A DNA stretch of 64,000 bases, taken from NCBI GenBank assembly GCA_021818105.1, contig JAKAFB010000004.1:53731-117730 (forward strand), written 5' to 3'. A program made the position numbers and the translations under genes. Below, piece by piece: positions 43,308-51,976 of this stretch. The stretch comes from Acidobacteriota bacterium (GTDB lineage: Bacteria; Acidobacteriota; Terriglobia; Terriglobales; Acidobacteriaceae). The stretch's first letter is position 1, and the number at the start of each line of letters is the position of its first letter. The notes beneath the pieces are model-generated. The model did no database searches, was not told the DNA's origin, and saw only the letters and a list, made by a program, of their open reading frames with translations.

Positions 43308-43313
43308 TATAAT
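43308..43313 (+). promoter_or_regulatory. Putative -10 box for apt
   Basis: A perfect TATAAT with only a weak -35 upstream. The leader then contains a TTCAAGC-CGAA-GCTTGAA hairpin (43355-43372) ahead of the AGGAGCGAG ribosome site. Confidence 0.4.
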
Positions 43314-43397
43314 CTTCAAGGAAGCAACCTGCCGGTTCCCTTCCCATACATTTATTCAAGCCGAAGCTTGAATCCCAGTTCAGGAGCGAGTGAACGC

Positions 43398-43946
43398 ATG
43401 CCCGAAACGCACAAGCAGATTAACGTGGAGGAACTGAAGGCGCTTGTACGCACAGTGCCCGACTTTCCCAAGCCGGGAATTCTCTTTTACGACATCACGA
43501 CGCTACTGCGCGATAAAGCGGGCTTTGCAAAACTCATAGACGCACTCGCGGCGCACTATATCGAACGCAAAATTGATCTAGTGCTAGGCATTGAGGCGCG
43601 TGGATTCATCTTCGGCCCCGCTCTTGCTTATCGGCTCAATGCGGGGTTTGTGCCCGTGCGCAAGCCGCGTAAGCTGCCTGCCCAGGTGGCGCGCGTCACC
43701 TACGACCTTGAGTATGGCACCGACACGCTGGAGATTCACGTCGATGCGATCCAACCCGGCCAGCGCGTCGTCCTGGTGGATGACCTGCTTGCCACCGGCG
43801 GCACCATGGAAGCCACCGTCAAGCTCGTCAATCAGCTCGGCGGGGAGATTGCGGGCCTCGGCTTCGCCGTTGAACTCGATTTCCTGAAGGGTCGCGACCG
43901 CTTTGCCGACTACGACGTCTTCAGCCTGCTGCACTACAACGAATAG
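43398..43946 (+). CDS. apt: Adenine phosphoribosyltransferase
   Basis: A 182-residue enzyme from ATG 43398 that salvages adenine to AMP with PRPP. Typical parts are [27 protein letters not shown] and the PRPP loop [16 protein letters not shown]. Length fits the short bacterial Apt class. The 35 extra residues of the track ORF precede a good ribosome site (AGGAG) and are not conserved. Confidence 0.95.
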   Translation: MPETHKQINVEELKALVRTVPDFPKPGILFYDITTLLRDKAGFAKLIDALAAHYIERKIDLVLGIEARGFIFGPALAYRLNAGFVPVRKPRKLPAQVARVTYDLEYGTDTLEIHVDAIQPGQRVVLVDDLLATGGTMEATVKLVNQLGGEIAGLGFAVELDFLKGRDRFADYDVFSLLHYNE

Positions 43947-43988
43947 CCACGCGCTCCACAGCACACATCAACTTCTTAAAAGTGACGC

Positions 43989-44750
43989 TCAGGATGGTTC
44001 TCCCTGGGTGCTTGCACTTGCTGCCTCCTCGTCTGCCTTGTCCTGCAGCATCTGCGCATCCGCAAAACGATAGCCCACATACACATCCGTCAGCAGATAG
44101 ACAGGATTAGAGGGGTTATCCTCGATTTTCTTGCGTAACTGCCGAACAAACGTCCGCAAGTACTCAACCTCCTCGCGGCAGTTTGGGCCCCACACTGCAG
44201 TGAGCAGGCGCGCGTAAGTCACCACTCTTCCTGCACGGCTCATCAGGCAATACAGAATCTCGTACTCCTTGCGCGTAAGGTGCGCGGCCTGACCACGCTT
44301 TGTCACCGTGCGCCGTACCGGGTTCAGGCAGATTTCGCCAATCTCAATCGGCGCGTCTTCCGCGCGCACTGGTGCGTGTACACGACGGTGCGCTGTGCGG
44401 ATACGCGCTATCAGTTCGCGAATGCTGAAGGGCTTGGTGATGTAGTCATCCGCGCCCAGTTCAAGCGCCTCTACTTTCTCTTCCTCACCCTCGCGCACCG
44501 TCACCATCAGGACCGGCAGGCGCGGCGCAAAGGCACGTATGCGGCGCAACGTCTCAATGCCGCCGATACCCGGCATGTTGATGTCCAGCAGAACCACGTC
44601 ATAGGCCCCTGCATGGAGCAGTTGCAAAGCCTCTTCGCCACGCGAGGCCTCTGTCACCTGAAAGCCAAGCTCTGCCAGCGGTGGCCGCAACGCTCGGCGA
44701 ATGGCGGCTTCGTCGTCAACCACAAGAACTCGAATGGCGTGCTGATTCAT
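43989..44750 (-). CDS. OmpR/KdpE-family response regulator
   Basis: A 253-residue DNA-binding regulator. The receiver domain (~7-120) has DDE acid residues, the phospho-acceptor Asp in VVLLDINMPG, Thr in VTVREGEE and Lys in ITKPF. The C-terminal winged helix (~135-235) contains LTRKEYEILYCLMSRAGRVVTYARLL and a recognition helix region VEYLRTFVRQLRKKIEDNP. It overlaps the sensor kinase gene by four bases. Closest in look to KdpE, but no kdpABC is nearby, and the divergent porin-permease genes are likelier targets. Confidence 0.92.
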   Translation of the reverse strand: MNQHAIRVLVVDDEAAIRRALRPPLAELGFQVTEASRGEEALQLLHAGAYDVVLLDINMPGIGGIETLRRIRAFAPRLPVLMVTVREGEEEKVEALELGADDYITKPFSIRELIARIRTAHRRVHAPVRAEDAPIEIGEICLNPVRRTVTKRGQAAHLTRKEYEILYCLMSRAGRVVTYARLLTAVWGPNCREEVEYLRTFVRQLRKKIEDNPSNPVYLLTDVYVGYRFADAQMLQDKADEEAASASTQGEPS

Positions 44751-46291
44751 CGCAATTTCCTCTCTTGCTCTGGCGCAGGAATAGCAGCAAAGAACGTTGT
44801 GCCTTCGTGCTCATCGCTCGTCACCCACACATAGCCTTCGTGTATCAGGGCGGCACGCTTGGCCACGGAGAGGCCAATCCCCGTACCCGCAGCGCGATTC
44901 GATGAGATTGAAGATCGATAGTAACGATCAAAGATCCGCTCGCGGTCAGCCATCGGAATCACTGGCCCGAAACTGTGCACGGAAAAAATCACCTCACCCT
45001 TTGCCTGTTCCGCACGAATGGTAATCGTGGTGCCGTAAAGCGAGTACTTGCATGCATTATCAATGTACTGCGTAAGGAGCATGCTCATCAGTTGCCGGTC
45101 GCAATGCAGGGTGAGGTTCTCATCCGGCAGGTCAATGGCAACCTTCATGCTCGCCAGCCGGTCTCCCATTCCCGCAACTACCTCATCAATCAGTGCTCCC
45201 ACGTCTACTGGCACTGCGTGAATGCTCACCTCGCCGGCATCTAACCGTGCCGTGGTCAACAAACGCGTTGTCAGGTCACTCAGCAATGTAGTCTGCTCGT
45301 CAATCAGTGAAACCAGTTCAGCCTGTGCCGGGGAAAGATGTCCCATCTCGCTGAGTCCCGTGCTCGCAGCGCGAATCGCCGTTAGGGGCGTCTTGTACTC
45401 ATGCGCAAGGCTGTCCAGCACAGTCGCGCGCAACTGCTCCGTCAGCCGCTCTGTTTCAATCCGGCTTTCATTCGCAAACGCACGATAGCGATCAAACGTA
45501 ATCGCTATCAGCGAAGCGATTGCATTGTTGGTGAGCGGGCTTGTGTCGCCTCGCATCACGATACTCCCTATGGGCACAGTGCCAAGTCTCACAACGCGGC
45601 GTGAAATCCCCGTCTCAGGCTCGTCATCCGAGGTTTCAAAGTAATAGACATTCTGGGCCAGTTCTCTTGGATCCTCACTCCAATATCCTGCCTGGTAGGT
45701 CTCATGCAAATCGGCATCGAATACAACCACTGCTTCCAGTGCAAAGATCTCATGCACTAGCTCGGCGAGTTGCGCACCAGGCTCAACATGGATGTTCATC
45801 TGCAGGGTGCGGCGAGTGAACTCATACAGATCATGCATCTGTCCGCCCCAAGATTCTGACTCCTTTGCGTGCTCTGTCACCCGCGCTGAAAGCCGGCTCA
45901 CAATCAGCGCCGTCACCACAAAGGCCAGCAGTATGACTGAATTGGCAGGATCTGTGGCTGCATTGAATGCGGCTTGCCGCGAGGTGATATAACTCCGCAC
46001 CAGCACTGCTACGAGAGAAACAATGACCGCCTGCCAGAAACCACAGAGCAGTGCTGTAAGAACAACAACCAGGAAGTACAGCAACGCTGTCACGGGCGCC
46101 AGCCACTGGAGCCAGTGCGCCAGCATGCCCAGCAGCAATATAGCCGCCACGCCAGCCGCACACTCCAGAAAACGCAAAAGAGCCCGCAAGCCCGAACTGC
46201 GCGCTCGTCGCGCACCAAACAAGCTGCGTGCGGGGATGTAGGCTTCCAACAACCTCTTCTCCTTTTCGAGTCTCCTCAGCACATCGGGCAC
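44747..46291 (-). CDS. KdpD-like sensor histidine kinase without KdpD/USP domains
   Basis: A 514-residue kinase from GTG 46291. A DUF4118-type four-helix sensor region (~35-135: AGVAAILLLGMLAHWLQWLAPVTALLYFLVVVLTALLCGFW) is followed by a GAF-like domain (~165-275), HisKA with H-box DSLAHEYKTPLTAIRA, and HATPase_c with N-box YIDNACKYS and G-box GTGIGLSVAKR. It corresponds to the C-terminal two thirds of KdpD, without the N-terminal potassium-sensing and USP domains. Its signal may therefore differ from potassium. Start codon is uncertain because no clear ribosome site was found. Confidence 0.88.
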   Translation of the reverse strand: MPDVLRRLEKEKRLLEAYIPARSLFGARRARSSGLRALLRFLECAAGVAAILLLGMLAHWLQWLAPVTALLYFLVVVLTALLCGFWQAVIVSLVAVLVRSYITSRQAAFNAATDPANSVILLAFVVTALIVSRLSARVTEHAKESESWGGQMHDLYEFTRRTLQMNIHVEPGAQLAELVHEIFALEAVVVFDADLHETYQAGYWSEDPRELAQNVYYFETSDDEPETGISRRVVRLGTVPIGSIVMRGDTSPLTNNAIASLIAITFDRYRAFANESRIETERLTEQLRATVLDSLAHEYKTPLTAIRAASTGLSEMGHLSPAQAELVSLIDEQTTLLSDLTTRLLTTARLDAGEVSIHAVPVDVGALIDEVVAGMGDRLASMKVAIDLPDENLTLHCDRQLMSMLLTQYIDNACKYSLYGTTITIRAEQAKGEVIFSVHSFGPVIPMADRERIFDRYYRSSISSNRAAGTGIGLSVAKRAALIHEGYVWVTSDEHEGTTFFAAIPAPEQERKLR

Positions 46292-46754
46292 TTCACACCC
46301 AGCACTCGTTCGTTATATGCCGGTCATCCCACCCGCTTCGCTCGCGAAGCAGTCCCAGATCCAATGCCTTCACTTGAATGCAGGAGTTCGTGAATGAATT
46401 TTAGCAGCATCATGAAATGCTTCTGTTTGCTAAACCATCCTACCCTTGCAAGGCATTCGCAGCGCAGCCAGCAATGAGTAGAAAAGATTGCCATAGAAAT
46501 CTTTTTCGCAATCCTCATTTCTTCTTTATGTTTTGTTTGCGTTACTAGACTCAACCAACAAGAACCGGGCCGTTCAGGTCGTCGCGTAAACCCGGCGCGC
46601 TGCCTGAAGTAACACTCGCATGGCAATGCTGCTCAAGCATCATTGAGCGCATGCTACGGCTGTGTCCGCGAGTCCCATCGCGCTGACTTTCACTTTCTAA
46701 CTGAATTCTTCCCTAGTAACTCTACGAACCATTCATTTCATTCTGGGAGGCATA
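46292..46754. other. Regulatory region between sensor kinase and porin
   Basis: A 463-base divergent intergenic region. The track ORF 46324..46626 (minus) is not protein-like. The GC content is lower than in the flanking genes from ~46380 on. A small hairpin GCTTCG-CTCG-CGAAGC lies at 46335-46350. A ribosome site GGGAGG precedes the porin GTG. It probably carries binding sites for the adjacent regulator, which I could not define by eye. Confidence 0.4.
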
Positions 46755-47921
46755 GTGCAGATCTATCTGAACCGTAACCGCATCCTGCAGACCGTCACCG
46801 GCACCGCCTTGGCGATTGCTACAGCGGCGGCCGCACAGGCGCCCACCACACCCGCGCCCGATCAAGCTCCGGCTCCGGCTGCAGCTCCGGCAGCGCCAAC
46901 CTGGAGCGTAGGGCCAATGGATTTGAGTGGCCTAATCGATGGCTACTACAGCTACAACGCGAACCGGCCAAGCGATACAGCAAATGGTCAGATCAATGAC
47001 CTCTACAACTTCAATGACAAGACTGATCAGTTCAGCCTGAGCGAAGCACGTCTCACATTGAATCATGATCCTGATCCCGTAGGCGCACACATCGATCTCT
47101 TCTACGGGCGCACCAATACGCTCGTGAATGCAGGCGGCGAGGGCAACTACATTGAGCAGGCCTTCCTCAGCCTCAAGCCACCAAAGGCTAAGGGCCTTGA
47201 GCTGGACTTCGGCAAATTTGTTACCTCTGCCGGCGCCGAGGTCATCGAGTCGAAGGACAACTGGAACTACTCGCGTTCACTCTTGTTCGCATGGGCCATC
47301 CCCTACTTCCACTTCGGCCTGCGATCTTCCATGCCGGTGTCCAAGAGCGAGACCATCGGCGTACAAGTTGTGAACGGCTGGAACAGCGTGACCAAGGCAA
47401 ACGGCGGCGTCACCGTTGGTCTTACCAGTGCCTACGTCAAACCCAAGTACACCTGGAACCTGAACTACTACACGGGGCCGGAGAATCCAAATACACAGAA
47501 CGGCTACCGCAACCTTATCGACACCACGCTGTTGTTGACGCCTACGGCAAACTTCAACGCCTACATCAACTACGATTACGGCCAGAACCGCGATGCGATG
47601 GCGGCCCAGGGCGATACAGCGCTGAACCACTGGCAGGGCGTGGCGTTTGCTGTGCGCCAGCAGTTGAAGGGGGGATCCGCACTCGCAGCTCGCGGTGAAT
47701 TCTTCCACGATATGAACGGTTTCTCCACCGGCACAGCGCAGGAGTTGAAAGAGGTAACAGCGACCTACGAGTACAAGTGGGCCGAGGGCATGTTCACCCG
47801 CCTTGAATATCGCCGTGACTGGTCGGATGTTCCCTTCTTTCACAAGGGCGACACCGCCATGGTGGACGCACAGTCCACTGTGACTGCTGGCTTTGTGGCC
47901 TTCTTCGGGCCCAAACGCTAG
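46755..47921 (+). CDS. Outer-membrane beta-barrel porin (BBP2-like)
   Basis: A 388-residue protein from GTG 46755 with a signal peptide (..LQTVTGTALAIATAAAAQ) and an Ala/Pro linker. The mature part has alternating beta strands (GLIDGYYSYNANRP, FSLSEARLTLNHDPDPVGAHIDLFYGRTN, AWAIPYFHFGLRSSMPVSKSETIGVQVVNGWN) and a final strand TAGFVAFFGPKR. This looks like the putative beta-barrel porin-2 group common in Acidobacteria. Expected role: passive uptake of small solutes. Divergent from the two-component system and upstream of an amino-acid permease, so a shared uptake route is likely. Confidence 0.85.
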   Translation: MQIYLNRNRILQTVTGTALAIATAAAAQAPTTPAPDQAPAPAAAPAAPTWSVGPMDLSGLIDGYYSYNANRPSDTANGQINDLYNFNDKTDQFSLSEARLTLNHDPDPVGAHIDLFYGRTNTLVNAGGEGNYIEQAFLSLKPPKAKGLELDFGKFVTSAGAEVIESKDNWNYSRSLLFAWAIPYFHFGLRSSMPVSKSETIGVQVVNGWNSVTKANGGVTVGLTSAYVKPKYTWNLNYYTGPENPNTQNGYRNLIDTTLLLTPTANFNAYINYDYGQNRDAMAAQGDTALNHWQGVAFAVRQQLKGGSALAARGEFFHDMNGFSTGTAQELKEVTATYEYKWAEGMFTRLEYRRDWSDVPFFHKGDTAMVDAQSTVTAGFVAFFGPKR

Positions 47922-47934
47922 GACTTTCGAACGC

Positions 47935-47983
47935 CCCGGTCAGCCAATGCTGCTGGCAGAGTATGGCTGACCGGGATCTTTTT
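47935..47983 (+). terminator. Strong terminator between porin and permease
   Basis: A perfect 12-base stem, CCCGGTCAGCCA / TGGCTGACCGGG, with a long loop, followed by ATCTTTTT. It would lower or stop read-through from the porin into the permease. Confidence 0.75.
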
Positions 47984-48064
47984 AACCAGCCAAGAGATCC
48001 CGGAGGACGCGAACGGGCAAAGGCAATAAGCCAGACGATACTCACATTTTTCAGGAGAACGTAC

Positions 48065-49840
48065 ATGGCGGAAAACTATGCACCTCAGGTGCAAGCCACC
48101 TTGGGCCTTACCGGGTTGACCAGCAACGCGATGGCTCTCATCTCGCCCGGTGCCTTCCTGTGGCTCGCCTTCTTCATTCAGGCAACCATGGGCAGGCCGA
48201 CCTCCGCACCTGACATGTGGTTCGGCATTCTCTTCGCACTACTGCTCTGTCTGGCTACCGCGGTCTCCTATGCCGAGATTTCGAGGCTCTACCCCGGCAC
48301 CGGATCCAGTTACTACTCTGCCGAGCAGGCTCTCCTCGCCAAGGACAAAGCCTTCAAGTATGTGCGCGTTGCCAAGTTCATCGTGGGCTGGGGGTCTCAT
48401 CTTTACTACTGGGTGTATCCCGGCGTAATCGTGGCAACGGCCGGCATCTTCGTAGGCTATGTGGTCGGCTTTCTCTATCCCAATTTCATGAGTGGGTCCA
48501 ATCCCGGGCCGGTGTTCATGGCACTCGTTGCGGTCGCCTTCTCCTTTTTTGTCGCGTGGATCGCGCAGAAGGGTGCAGGCGCTTCGACTGCCGTAAATCT
48601 CGCTATCAACGTCGTGCAGATCTCTGCGCTGCTTGTCTTCAGCGTGCTCGCGCTGGGCTATCGCATCAATCATCCGGCCGGGTCCGCAGGTTTCCAGTAC
48701 GATGCACAAACGCTTTCAACCTATACCTACCAATTCGCCACCAAACCTGATGGCACCATCATTCGCGACGCAGCAGGGATACCTCAGCCATTGTTGAACT
48801 CGGTCGGCGAGCCAACACCCTACGTCATCACCTATCCAGAAAAGAATGCCAGCGGCAATTTTCTTACGCACCCCAAGGCTTCCTCTGTTGTAACTCCGCA
48901 CAAGCTTGGCTGGGTTTTTATTCAGGCCACAGTTGCCATCCTCATCCTCGTTGGCTTTGAGTCCGCCACCTCAATGGGTAGTCAGGCGAAAAACCCAACC
49001 AAAAACATCCCCATCGCTGTGATTGTCTCGCTGCTCATTCAGGGCCTCATCTGCTACCTGATTGAGTACTTCGCAGCGAACTACTTCCTGAACTCCGGCT
49101 ATACCATGCAGAGTGCAGCCGTGTCAGCCGCACCCATCGGCGACATGATGATCATCGTCGGCGATGCTCTGCTCGGCCAGGGGCACGGAAAATATTTCAT
49201 GCTGGCCGAAGCGATCACTGTGTTCTTCGCACTCATCGGCACCACGCTCAGTTGCATGAGCACCAGCGCTCGAGTCACCTACGCCATGGGGAAGGACAAT
49301 GATGCGCATGATCACTTTGGCATCCTACACGCACGGTCGCTCACACCCCGTCGTGCCATCTGGACCTTGGCCGCCATCTCCGCTTTGCTCGGTACTTTGG
49401 CGGTCTCGCTCGTTTTTGCCGACGGCAGCGCGCCCAGTGACAGCACTATTGCAGCTCTACCCCACGGCATCTTCTCCAGCTTCGGATACACCACACACGA
49501 CAAGCTTGCGGCCATGCCCAACTCCCTGTTGACAATCACCCTCACATCGAACTTCGGCACATTCATCCTCTATGCCTTTAGCTGCTTGCTGTGTATTGTG
49601 GCCTTCCACAAGCGCGCGGACTTCAGCTTCTTCCGGCACATGCTCATTCCAGTCCTTGGTCTGGTGGCCAACCTGGTGTGCATGGCTTTCTATCTCATCG
49701 GCCCCTTCATGGGCTACGGCCCTTCAAAGGAACCACTGCTGGCCCTGGCAGTTGCCGGCATTTGGGGCCTTTATGGTGCCTACTATTTCCTGCGCACATC
49801 CAAGGCAAAAGGCAAAGCTGTCTTGCTGGAAGCTAATTAG
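48065..49840 (+). CDS. APC-superfamily amino-acid permease
   Basis: A 591-residue membrane transporter from ATG 48065 (MAENYAPQVQATLGLTGLTSNAMALISPGAFLWL). Around 12-14 helices. Motifs in the first helices (SNAMALISPGAFLW, AEISRLYPGTGSSYYS) and in the middle (VGFESATSMGSQAKNPTKNIPIAV) are typical of the APC family for amino acids or polyamines. A long loop (~210-270, FATKPDGTIIRDAAGIPQPLLNSVGEP) is inserted between helices six and seven. Its substrate is not predictable; the glutamine synthetase and porin neighbours suggest nitrogen compounds. Confidence 0.9.
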   Translation: MAENYAPQVQATLGLTGLTSNAMALISPGAFLWLAFFIQATMGRPTSAPDMWFGILFALLLCLATAVSYAEISRLYPGTGSSYYSAEQALLAKDKAFKYVRVAKFIVGWGSHLYYWVYPGVIVATAGIFVGYVVGFLYPNFMSGSNPGPVFMALVAVAFSFFVAWIAQKGAGASTAVNLAINVVQISALLVFSVLALGYRINHPAGSAGFQYDAQTLSTYTYQFATKPDGTIIRDAAGIPQPLLNSVGEPTPYVITYPEKNASGNFLTHPKASSVVTPHKLGWVFIQATVAILILVGFESATSMGSQAKNPTKNIPIAVIVSLLIQGLICYLIEYFAANYFLNSGYTMQSAAVSAAPIGDMMIIVGDALLGQGHGKYFMLAEAITVFFALIGTTLSCMSTSARVTYAMGKDNDAHDHFGILHARSLTPRRAIWTLAAISALLGTLAVSLVFADGSAPSDSTIAALPHGIFSSFGYTTHDKLAAMPNSLLTITLTSNFGTFILYAFSCLLCIVAFHKRADFSFFRHMLIPVLGLVANLVCMAFYLIGPFMGYGPSKEPLLALAVAGIWGLYGAYYFLRTSKAKGKAVLLEAN

Positions 49841-50003
49841 GTGCACCAGTCTGCATCAACTCGACCACAGCACTGGGGTTGCCTAGCACGATTCCCCCGT
49901 AGCGGAAGGAATAAGCGATATCACCCACCGCCCTATATCAAACGACATTACAGAATCAACCAGGCATTGCGCAGCAGCGTGAGATTCCCCACAGGTGGCG
50001 ACT

Positions 50004-50807
50004 ATGTTGGATGTAGTCTTCGGTCAGGCCAGTGACCCCGGGAAGGTAAGAATCAACAATGAGGACGCAATGGGAAGTTTCATCCCCAACTCGCGTCATC
50101 AGGCACGTTCCCATGGCTATCTGTTCGCAGTAGCTGATGGCGTAGGCGGCATGGATCTGGGCGAGGTCGCCTCTTCAACAGCCGTTTCCGCGCTTGTGGA
50201 TGAGTTCGCGAAAGCGCAACCCGATGCCATGCTCATAAGCCTTCTGCCGCGCCTGCTTCAACACGCCAATGCCGCCGTTCACGACCGCACACTCGCACCG
50301 GAGTATCGTGGCAAGAAAATGGCGACAACCCTCGTGGCCTCTGCTCTGCGCCACGATCAGGCAATCATCTCCCACGTCGGCGACTCGCGTTGTTATCTCG
50401 TGCGCAGCGGCCGTGCCAAGCAGATAACGCAGGATCATACCTGGGTAAACGAGCAGCGAAAACTTGGCCTGATCTCTGCCGATGAAATTTTGTCCTCAGA
50501 GGCACGCCACGTGCTTATACGTTCGTTAGGACCGGAATTGTTCGTCTCGCCTGATACCACCGCTCTCACGCTGCAATCCGGTGACGTGCTCGTCCTCTGC
50601 TCTGATGGCGTGCATGACGAAATGAACCTTGAGGAAATGACGTCCATTGTCTCGCAACATAAAGGAATTGAGGAAATCGCCCATGAACTGGTTGCCCGCG
50701 CGGTGGAGATTGACGGCAGTGATAATACAACAGCGCAAGTCATTCGCGTGCGATCGGTGGAACAGGTAGGCATGTACCGGGGTCGCCCCTACCGGACGTC
50801 TCTCTGA
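50004..50807 (+). CDS. PP2C-family Ser/Thr protein phosphatase
   Basis: A 267-residue phosphatase. ATG 50004 is preferred over the GTG at 49995, which lies in the AGGTGG ribosome site. Metal-binding motifs are present: RINNEDA, VADGVGGMDLGE, SHVGDSRCYLVRSG, LVLCSDGVHDEM and GSDNTTAQVI. It should dephosphorylate Ser/Thr on proteins, most simply those modified by the kinase encoded 100 bases downstream. This phosphatase-kinase pairing is common in bacteria. Confidence 0.92.
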   Translation: MLDVVFGQASDPGKVRINNEDAMGSFIPNSRHQARSHGYLFAVADGVGGMDLGEVASSTAVSALVDEFAKAQPDAMLISLLPRLLQHANAAVHDRTLAPEYRGKKMATTLVASALRHDQAIISHVGDSRCYLVRSGRAKQITQDHTWVNEQRKLGLISADEILSSEARHVLIRSLGPELFVSPDTTALTLQSGDVLVLCSDGVHDEMNLEEMTSIVSQHKGIEEIAHELVARAVEIDGSDNTTAQVIRVRSVEQVGMYRGRPYRTSL

Positions 50808-50906
50808 TCCGCTAAACAGCTTCAAAAAAGACTGACGAAGCCCTTGCAATTCTTCAAATCTTTCCCGGAAAGTAAGAACAGCCTGCCTAACGGAGCATGA
50901 AACCCT

Positions 50907-51881
50907 ATGGGTTTTCTTGACAGCATCGAAGCTGGATCGCAAATTGACTCCTATCGCATCGAAGAGGCCATCGCACACAGTGGCATGGCATCCATCTTTC
51001 GTGCCGTTGACCTGCGCGACAACCGCGTAGTGGCATTGAAAATTCCCCATCCCGATATGGAAGCCGACCCCATCCTCTTCGACCGTTTTCAACGAGAGGC
51101 CGGCATCGGTGAACGCCTCAACAATCCCGGCGTTATGCGCGTGTACAGCGGGGAAAAGCGCTCGCGCGTCTACATGGTCATGGAGTGGTGCGAAGGCCGC
51201 CTCCTCCGCCAGATTCTGCAGGAAGGCCCGCTCTCGCAGGCAAGATCCATCCGCATCGCCATCTCCGTGCTCAACGCACTCGAGTACATTCACAACAACG
51301 GCGTGGTTCATCGCGACCTGAAACCCGAAAACATCATGGTTGACGCAAACGACAACATCAAGCTCATGGACTTCGGCATTGCCGGAGACTCTTCCGCCCG
51401 TCGGCTCACCTACGCCAACTTCACCGCAACCATGGGAACCGCAGACTACATTTCTCCCGAGCAGATTAAGGGCAAACGTGGCGACGGCCGCTCAGACATT
51501 TACTCCCTCGGCGTCATCCTCTACGAGATGCTCACCGGCAAGCTTCCCTTCTCCGGTTCTTCGCCCCTGGAGGTAATGAACGATCGCCTCCTGAACCATC
51601 CCACACCACCCACTGTGGCCAACCCCGCCCTTTCTCCTCAATTGCAGGAGGTCCTGTATCGCGCTCTGGAGCGAGACCCCAAGAACAGGTATGCCCGCGC
51701 CCGCGATTTTGCATGGGATTTGCAGCATTTAGAAGAGATCGGCGTCGCGGATCGCCCTGAACTGCGAAACTGGCAGAGGCGTAAAGCTCATCTGCCCCGC
51801 ACTATTCTCTATTATTTCGCTCTTGCACTCATTCCTGTTGTTATCCTGTTGTTGATGGTGCTGGTTGCCCATCGCCGCTAG
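50907..51881 (+). CDS. Tail-anchored Ser/Thr protein kinase
   Basis: A 324-residue Hanks-type kinase. VALKI supplies the ATP-binding Lys, HRDLKPENIM the catalytic loop, MDFGIAG the magnesium site and GTADYISPEQ the activation segment. The glycine-rich loop is degenerate (AIAHSGMASIFRA instead of GxGxxG). A C-terminal helix (TILYYFALALIPVVILLLMVLVAHRR) anchors the kinase to the membrane with almost nothing outside. This differs from PknB-type kinases, which have extracellular sensor domains. It forms a likely pair with the PP2C phosphatase upstream, and lies next to glutamine synthetase. Confidence 0.92.
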   Translation: MGFLDSIEAGSQIDSYRIEEAIAHSGMASIFRAVDLRDNRVVALKIPHPDMEADPILFDRFQREAGIGERLNNPGVMRVYSGEKRSRVYMVMEWCEGRLLRQILQEGPLSQARSIRIAISVLNALEYIHNNGVVHRDLKPENIMVDANDNIKLMDFGIAGDSSARRLTYANFTATMGTADYISPEQIKGKRGDGRSDIYSLGVILYEMLTGKLPFSGSSPLEVMNDRLLNHPTPPTVANPALSPQLQEVLYRALERDPKNRYARARDFAWDLQHLEEIGVADRPELRNWQRRKAHLPRTILYYFALALIPVVILLLMVLVAHRR

Positions 51882-51976
51882 ACTGGCTCCCACAGCAAAT
51901 CTTCATGGGTTCTTTATGCCTGGAACCCTACAATGCACTTGAATCCTCATTCCCTTTTTCGTCCAGAAGGAGATAC

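Noticed and set aside
43989-46291. True KdpDE potassium regulators
   Set aside because: The kinase lacks the KdpD and USP domains and no kdpABC genes are present, so the gene symbols were not assigned.
46324-46626. 100-residue minus-strand ORF in the porin upstream region
   Set aside because: Composition rich in Arg/Cys without domain or ribosome site; better explained as regulatory DNA.
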